Positions 57,462 to 64,000 of a DNA stretch of 64,000 nt are shown here, piece after piece. A program made the translations under genes and the position numbers. Source of the DNA: Umbelopsis isabellina. Its lineage: Eukaryota; Mucoromycota; Umbelopsidomycetes; Umbelopsidales; Umbelopsidaceae. A model generated the notes under the pieces. That model saw only the letters and a list, made by a program, of their open reading frames with translations. It was not told the DNA's origin and searched no databases. The stretch spans positions 248,001 through 312,000 of the forward strand of contig JAEPQZ010000016.1 of NCBI GenBank assembly GCA_016758905.1. Reading direction: 5' to 3'. Numbering within the stretch: position 1 is the first letter of the stretch; each line of letters begins with the position of its first letter.

Positions 57462-58232
57462 TCATAAGGCGAGTAGGTTGAAAGCCTTTTTTTTTTCTTT
57501 CTTATAAGAAAACCAAGTGAGCAAAAGAAGGAAAGGGTAGCAGCGAACGGGGGACTTGGAAGGCGTAGGGCAAAGACAGATCTATAAGTTTAAAAGCGAA
57601 TGAGTTGAGCAAAGCTGGGTGGAAGTCGCTTATTTAGAGCAAACTACGGGTTGAAAGATTTGGCCCAATCAACGCTAGAAATTTCTTCGGCAAAAGAGCA
57701 ATTGGCACGCTTAACGTCATCACTCGTTATGGAAGGTATGAGTCCATTGGGGTCAGCCACACCGTCTGACATTCCATTTTGTGCAACAGAAAACCGTTTA
57801 AGTGGCCGCTTAAAGTAGTCATTTAATCACTTGCGGTAAGTGTCGGCTCAATCACTTGCCAACCTTGGTATAGTCAGTGCTTCACAGGAAAAAAAAAATA
57901 AAAATGTGTTAACTGAGATGATTCACCACTTGGGTCACGCATATATTAATAATTCATTCATGGACTTTGGAGACATTCGAACCATGTAAATCAAAGTAGA
58001 CACTCGAATAAAAGATAACTAATTGTGCACATTAGACTGCTGCCAGCATATAATACATAGCAGTTTCATTTGTAAGCGACAGTGCATATGATAAAACAAA
58101 ATGTATATATAGAAAAGTGCCTCTTTGGCAAGGCACACAGGTACTAGCTTAACCAGAGCAAATGTCTGAGCGTCAAACTTTGTGTAAATTATGGTGTGAG
58201 GTATTTGCTCAGTTCGCTGAACAAAATTTTAT
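57462..58232. other. Intergenic, no gene seen
   Basis: F-box gene promoter and RING-CH 3' flank. No motif recognised. Confidence 0.45.
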
Positions 58233-59336
58233 TTAGTCAACGTCTAATATACGCTCGGTCACCTTGCCAGCTACTTTTTCGACTCGGGATTCAACTAATG
58301 TGTAGACTCCACTGACAGCTCCGATGAATCCAAACATCAGCACCGTGGCTACAACTAATATTAATATGACTAGCAATCCTGCAAGAGCAGCGTCACCACC
58401 GCCAATGGCTCCGCAATCTGCTAAATAAAATGGGTATACGCCGTCTGGACAGCACCAAATTGGCATGCTAATGGAGCTGGCTCCTTCTGTAACACACCGA
58501 TACATAAAGATAAATAGCCCAATGATGGCTGTAATGATAACACCACAGGCAAAGTAGATTTCCAATGATTTAGGTGCTTCTTGCAAAATGTACCTATCTC
58601 CAATGAATGCTGCAAACGAAGATACCGTAACGATCAAAGCAACAAACAGTGCCGTCATCAGGTTGATAAACCATTTGTTTCCTATTAGCTTTGCATACAC
58701 AGGGCGATACAGATGATAGCGGTATCCACAGAGATCACAGGCATAGGTTGACGTGGCCCTCGGAGACTCTTTTCGCCAGCGCTGTTACACGGATTGTGAA
58801 AATTTGAGAAAAATCAATGTTACATTCTCCATGCAATAATTGCCTAAAGATGATAATCCGGTGACTAAAACTTACATTCAAGCAATCCAAATGAACATAC
58901 ATCATGCTAATCAGCGGATATGGATGAGAAGCTTAATCCCTTGATTGACACCGCAGTCATTGAGCCCAATCGAACCAGAATCAGCTTACCTTCCCTTGCA
59001 TTTGCACGGTTTAATCAATGGGTTCTTCCGAAGCATCTTACTATTGAATTTGTTTCCTGTTGCATCCGACGTTAGGATGTGTTGTGACCCCTCCACAGCA
59101 GATTCTTCATCATATTCAGGTGCTTCGTCCTCTTCGTCGTCTTCTCCGCTTTGACATATCCGACAAAGCCGAGGTTCTTCTTCTTCTGGCTCCGCCACAC
59201 CTAGGTTACTTGTGTGCACTGCAGCAGCCGGAGGGTAGTGTTGTGGCTGTATAGGTTGAAAGTCTTGGCTTTGCGCGAGCTCGTCATCAACTAATAATCC
59301 ATGCGATTCATCGGAATGCCCTGAATCTTGACCCAT
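58233..59336 (-). CDS. RING-CH (MARCH-type) membrane E3 ubiquitin ligase
   Basis: Exons 59336-58990, 58906-58876 and 58781-58233 give 308 residues. The RING-CH begins LCRICQSGED (C58, C61), has an acidic insertion of about 45 residues, and continues KPCKCKG, HLDCLNRWR and ACDLCGYRY, so all eight metal ligands of the C4HC3 order are present, the last ones only after splicing of the 31-nt exon 2. Then at least four hydrophobic helices (LMTALFVALIVTVSSFAAF, YFACGVIITAIIGLFIFMY, ALAGLLVILILVVATVLMF) put it in an internal membrane. MARCH-type ligases ubiquitinate membrane proteins for vacuole or ER degradation; target unknown. Confidence 0.93.
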
Positions 59337-60594
59337 GCTCTTGTATGTACACTGACGATTATTTTGTTAAATCCAATCAGGAGGAGCTGCCAATTGAATT
59401 CAAAAAGCTTTTTTATTGTCACTCCACCTGTGGGATAGCGATTCGTGGTCACTGCGCTGCCCACTGAAACACAGTTTGTGATTTTCACTGAATTTTTATG
59501 ACAAAATTAATTGCAAGTAAAATTGCTGCACACGAACATAATATGCATACACATCCACACACATACGCACACACGCGTTCATTAGCCCTTTCTCAAAAAC
59601 TCTTGGCGCCCATGGAATAATTATGTCAAGATCTTCCATGTATGCTAATAAACACAATCTCCATAGCTGCTTTTAGCAAACCGCATTGGTAGTACAAGTG
59701 ATCGTAAGTTCAAGAATCGCTCGTCATTGTGCAGCAGTTCAGAAATAGCAAAGTTAAGCGCTGTTTTAATGGATTTTTGCGGACTTGTTGGGCAAAAACG
59801 GCATTTCACTTTTCAGTAACTGATCCATGACGATGATCTTATTAGTGATGCTAAGCCCATCTTCATCTTGTATTACGTGAATTGCCTGTGTAAACATGTT
59901 TGTGAAAGCGCTCTATGTAAAAATAAAAACATCGGTGGCATGTGTGATGACCACCATATGGATATGGGTAACAAGTCACTTTTGAGTGACAATCATCCAG
60001 CGACAGTCAGGGTCAGGGTCAGGGTCATGTTAGGCTAAATGGCTAAGTCAATAATACTCAATTTACGTTCAGGAACAGAAATAGTAAGGCATGTTTTTCA
60101 CATAAGATAAGCAATTGCGTCTGCTGGAAAAGCTTTAATGCGAGACTATGCTTTGATGGCTGCTACATCTTGAGAAATATATGTTTATAACACCAACAGT
60201 GAAAAGCGTGGACAGACCCAGATGAGACAATACTATGCATCTGAAATACCAATGACATCTCTTCTTTTTATAACGCAATCAATTTAGTAGCCTCATTAAA
60301 AAAAACCGCTGCACATAATCATGGCACAAAATCATGGTCAAGCCAAATCCTTCGAAACGTCTCGATTGGGCTGGTGGGGAATGTGTCAAATCATGGTCGA
60401 TGGCAGCATAATTATCGAGATTTTTTGATTCTTCGATTCTGGGGCATTTTTAAATTTATCCACAATGAATACATTTTCGCTATCATTGGGATAACAACAA
60501 CAACAACAATAATGAGAGAAAGCAAAAGACCATGGTCATATCTAATCTTTCTTTGTTTTCTTCATTCCATTACTTCTTTCTCTGACCACCAGCC
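59337..60594. other. Gene-free stretch
   Basis: No gene recognised. It contains (TCAGGG)3 at 60007-60024 and a (CAA)n run near 60495. Divergent promoters for the RING-CH gene and the pRiA4b-type gene must lie here. Confidence 0.4.
60007..60024 (+). repeat. (TCAGGG)3 telomere-like microsatellite
   Basis: Three exact TCAGGG units. One base away from the fungal telomere repeat TTAGGG, but too short to call an interstitial telomere. Confidence 0.5.
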
Positions 60595-61534
60595 ATGCAA
60601 CCTCAAGACCAGCCTCTCATGCTACTACATGCAAAGCTCGGCACACGAGCCAACCCATTTCACCGTGAAGTGTGGCGAAGTATGATTGTTCCTGCCAACT
60701 TTAGCATTTTCCAATTGCATTTTATCCTGGCACAGGTTTTCAAATTGCCACAAGATAATGCCGTTGCTCAGGTATCTCGTCCAGCCAAAATCATATACCC
60801 TGAGCATGCCATCACGCGATACCAGCTGGTAACCCCTGAACACATAAGCAATGGTCAATTAGAGGAGATTGCCCATGGTGTTTACACCGGTAATATACCC
60901 CTCACCCCGCAAAATACCATCATGTCACCAATATATAATCTAATCATATTATTTGTTTTTTGTTGTGATAGACAAATCAACATGTTATACCCAAGAAAAC
61001 ACACCAGTCACTTCTGCCATCATTCGAGATAGCCAAGTGTACAAATTGGAAGACCATTTCTTTGTGTCACCGCGGTTGATCTATGAGCACACACAAGGCA
61101 CCGGCAGTAGCCAAGAAATCACGGTTGAATGCAAGCATATCTTCACTTCCAGCCGGTCTACTATGGCACCACGCATTGTGGCCGGCGCTGGCCAACTTGA
61201 CGCTTTTGATGCACCCACTGCTTCACAATTGGATGTAGAGTCTCTGCAGACCACTTTCCAGGCTGCTCACAATTGGCAACACAATGTTTGCTATACGTGT
61301 GTTCATTTCCAATGTTGCACTGCCAAGTCTCGCGAATGCTATGGTGATTGCTGTAGCTACTGCATAAAAGGACAGAGTGGTCGTGCGTCAAGTGAAGAAG
61401 ACGTTCATGAAGCGTGGATCCGCAACCGTGCTGCATGCATCAGCCACAATATCTCGTCCATGCTTAGCCAAACAGTGTGTGGTTTAACCATGTTTGAACA
61501 GAGTGAAAGATTAACAAAGCCTTTCATGGCATAG
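60595..61534 (+). CDS. pRiA4b ORF-3-like domain protein with Cys-rich tail
   Basis: Exons 60595-60889 and 60972-61534 give 285 residues. Residues ~20-190 match the pRiA4b ORF-3 domain, known mainly from bacterial plasmids and chromosomes: REVWRSMIVPANFSIFQLHFILAQVF (here REVWRSMIVPANFSIFQLHF then ILAQVF), YRLTPE-like turns, LIYEHTQGTGSSQEITVECK and APRIVAGAGQLD near residue 180, as in its LIYEYDFGDxWEH...PRCLxGxGACP block. The acidic Asp-Asp of the bacterial fold is not kept. A C-terminal cysteine cluster (NVCYTCVHFQCC, GDCCSYC) could bind zinc. Biochemical role of the domain is unknown. Confidence 0.7.
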
Positions 61535-61955
61535 TGAATATGTGTCTACAGTGTGTGTACGTTTATGTGTAATTTAATGAGGCTATTACCGCTGTATCCA
61601 CCCCCTTGTGTAGTAATCTTGTACCATTCTTGTACTTTTTTCTTCTTCCCTAAAAGTAGCAGTAATCCCAAACAATATCTAATACTGTAATGACAATGAA
61701 TGATGACAGTTGAAACTGATTTATTTTGTAAAGAACGCTAGTAAACCCAAACCCAGCATAACGTAGGAAGCAACCAAACATTGAAATGAAGGGTGCTTAG
61801 TAGACAAGTACATGACTAACAAAAGCACATGAGGAGGAGGGAGTTGAGAACAAGGGTATAACAGTTTGTTTTGCTCTATTCACATTAACTTTTTCTCCAT
61901 TTGTTTCTTTTTTTGAATGTCGAGAAGATCCGATTATCAAGTCTGTAATCACACT
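61535..61955. other. Convergent 3' flanks, no gene seen
   Basis: 3' flanks of the pRiA4b-type gene and PPS1. Nothing recognised. Confidence 0.5.
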
Positions 61956-63944
61956 TTATGATTCTCTATAGCACATATTGAGGCTATGAATTTCCTTGGC
62001 TAGAATCTGCCAAAACACCTGAGCTCGACCAAGTAGTCTCTGTTCATACTGTAAAAGCTCATACATGAACTTCAGATTAGGCTGGATGATCACATTGAGA
62101 CGCCTGGCGCGCACAAACAGATATGCCTGTACCAGCGACATGCGCATGTGCTTCATGACATAGCAAATAGTGATGGTCGCACTGCGACTTACGCCTACTC
62201 TACAGTGAATCAAGCACTTGCCTCCTTGCAAGCGGGCTTCATCTACAGAAAAGAATGTCAAATCAGTACGAAAGTCGTTCGCCAAAGTATTCAGTGCATG
62301 GTCATCCCAATCAAACCCTTTTAACACCTACCGATATATTTTATACAGTCGTCGATGTGACCCCACAGTGAGTCGATTCCATCGTCATACAAATTGTCCA
62401 GCAACAAGAGTTTGAAATCGTCCCCCAGATTAGCATTCTCGCCAACACTTAAAACATGCGTGATGCCCAGAGCTTTGAGAACCTTTGGATTGGTGGCATG
62501 ATTGAGGTTTCCAAGGTAGAGGAATGGCAATATACGCGAAGGAAACGATCCTTCGAATCGGTCGGAATAAAACCAAGGGTATTCAGCTTTGACATCCTCT
62601 GACTCCAACTCCAGAAGCGACTGGCCACCACCTTGGGCAGTTCGATGGTTGTCGAACATAGGAATCACTTCGTCTACATCGTCATGATTATCGGTATCCA
62701 TGGCAGACGGTGATACCATGTGCTTTGGCACTTGGCTCATGAATATATCATCGTATAGTTGTCGGCGATCAGAAGCAGGGGTATCATGTTGGTCTTCGTT
62801 GATGTTATCGTCCTCACTATCAATGACATCTTCTGGGTCATCGTCGTCATCAACGTCACCATTTCGAGCAGTGGCATTCTTGACTAGATCGATATCCTGC
62901 TCAGTGGACTTCTTATTGCACACCCGTTCGTCTGCTGGTAACCCACCTATACTCAATTGCTCAACATCTTCAGCACCAGCAGTTTCTTCCCGTTTTCTCT
63001 TGTGCTCTCGAGTACATGGGCTATCGTTGGCTGGGCTGAGAAGCTTTTGTTCGACGCGTTTCAAGATTTCCACATCACTAGAATACACGAAAAAGCTGCG
63101 CGACTCTTGAAGGTCCAAATACGCTCCGGGAAGTCGTCGTTTATCCTTGTACATGATCCAGGATAAGGCGAGCATGCTGGTCTCGGTATACCCATCTGCA
63201 CAATGAATTAAGATGTTTCTTCCCCGGCTAACTTGCTCGTCTATGAATTCCAGAACATGATACAATTGAGTGTAAAACACTTCAAACGCCGATGTCGATG
63301 TAAGTGATGAGCCAGATGAGTAGCAGTCCAAGTGAATGAGTTCTTCGGGCAATTGATCCGGTGGCAGGTCGTTCAGCGTCACTCTTGCCAGAGTAAGTGT
63401 CGAAGGCAAAGGCATATCGGCCAAATCATGTGTCTCTATGCAAATTGAGAATCTATGCGGATTGGCACTGTCATCTTCCGAACTTAAAGGAACATCCTGA
63501 GTATTGCCAAGCTGAAACAAAACAAAAAGAAAAAAAGGGGTTTAAGTATAAATAATAGGCTAACATGGCCAATATAGTATGACGACCATAAATAGAATGA
63601 CCATAATACAACCATGTTACTGACTGCGAAGACTGCCGCGACAGCATGTCAACTCGATACAAGGCATGATGGCTATGCAGGCATCATAACGAAGAACTAG
63701 CCAGTAGGCCAGCTTATGACAAACGTCCCTGCATGTCGCCATGTGCCATGGATATCAGGCAATTTGAGGTCACTAAATAAAATAGACAAACTTACCCAGA
63801 CGCCTTTGCTGATTTGAGAAGCCTTGGTTAAGACATACATTTCCTCTCTTTCCTGTTCCCAGAAATTGATCCGATTGATAGCATTGCCCTGCGAATTCAA
63901 ACATACCAGTTCGCTGTGGTTTTGCTCAAATGCTTCGAAAGGTT
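61956..63944 (-). CDS. PPS1: Dual-specificity phosphatase PPS1 (5' end outside window)
   Basis: Tyr/Ser/Thr phosphatase; yeast Pps1 takes part in S-phase checkpoint control. Exons traced: 63944-63796, 63511-62332 and 62242-61956; at least one more exon lies beyond the window. The first PTP-like domain has ILIHCADGYTETSMLALSW, where the catalytic loop lost the Arg of HCxxGxxR and is probably inactive. Then an acidic linker and the second domain RILPFLYLGNLNHATNPKVLKALGI, closing with CLIHCRVGVSRSATI, a complete HCxxGxxRS loop with catalytic Cys. The splice before the loop is phase 1. The two-domain plan (dead plus live) is that of Pps1. Confidence 0.93.
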
Positions 63945-64000
63945 CTGTGAGATGACATAAAAATATATGCGAGATACACAAAGTTAACGATTTTGAGAGG

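Noticed and set aside
60007-60024. Interstitial telomere
   Set aside because: Only three units and TCAGGG rather than TTAGGG; no subtelomeric context.
1-64000. CRISPR array or bacterial operon
   Set aside because: Introns, nuclear tRNA intron and fungal genes throughout; no regularly spaced repeats of CRISPR type seen.

Overview
The window reads as ordinary nuclear DNA of a filamentous fungus, most likely an early-diverging one of the Mucoromycota (Mucorales-like). The reasons are AT-rich intergenic DNA, dense genes with many 50-110 nt GT-AG introns and CTAAC/CTGAC-like branch sites, an intron-bearing nuclear tRNA-Tyr, fungal families (GID7, TCO89, CTK1, PPS1, RMD1, Src1-type HeH protein, GH16) beside genes that look more animal-like than yeast-like (JMJD5, a POT1 with a Cys4 C-terminal fold), and a LINE relic. 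No species can be named from sequence alone. I traced about 30 protein genes; for nearly all, exon phases close exactly, and exon coordinates are given in each entry.

Layout: 1-7.6 kb holds RNase H2 subunit B, a mitochondrial-type protein, a small Q-rich SVIP-like protein, a calmodulin-dependent kinase with two micro-exons, two small stress-type proteins (one CsbD-like) and an unknown PPxY protein. 7.6-10.8 kb is a decayed accessory stretch: Tc1/IS630-type transposase relic, LINE relic and a TTAA-flanked AT-rich MITE. 10.9-31.3 kb is gene-rich: NmrA-like reductase, HMG-box protein, KAE1, RMD1, JMJD5, POT1, SmE, GID7, a PQ-loop membrane protein, a coiled-coil protein and a three-repeat Myb factor. 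32-40.2 kb has CTK1, a probable Whi5-type repressor, a DUF952 protein, tRNA-Tyr, and a HeH inner-nuclear-membrane protein. 40.2-51.4 kb is gene-poor and odd: tRNA-Gly, a secreted twelve-cysteine protein, a 174-bp tandem repeat, fragments that look like broken genes, an inverted repeat, a GC-rich proline-rich gene and a nested hairpin. 51.4-64 kb returns to normal genes: GH16 glucanase, a basic/acidic unknown, TCO89, F-box/LRR, RING-CH E3, a pRiA4b-ORF3-type protein and PPS1 running off the end.

Themes: genome upkeep (RNase H2, POT1, JMJD5), transcription and cell-cycle control (CTK1, Myb, Whi5-like, HMG), nutrient signalling and ubiquitin turnover (TCO89, GID7, F-box, RING-CH), tRNA modification (KAE1). 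Several pairs are divergent with short shared promoters (949/1099, 13483/14116, 25134/25962, 34661/35074). I found no clear gene cluster forming a new multi-gene system. The best leads for something undescribed are the 43-47.7 kb accessory stretch, the twelve-cysteine secreted protein and the pRiA4b-type fungal protein.
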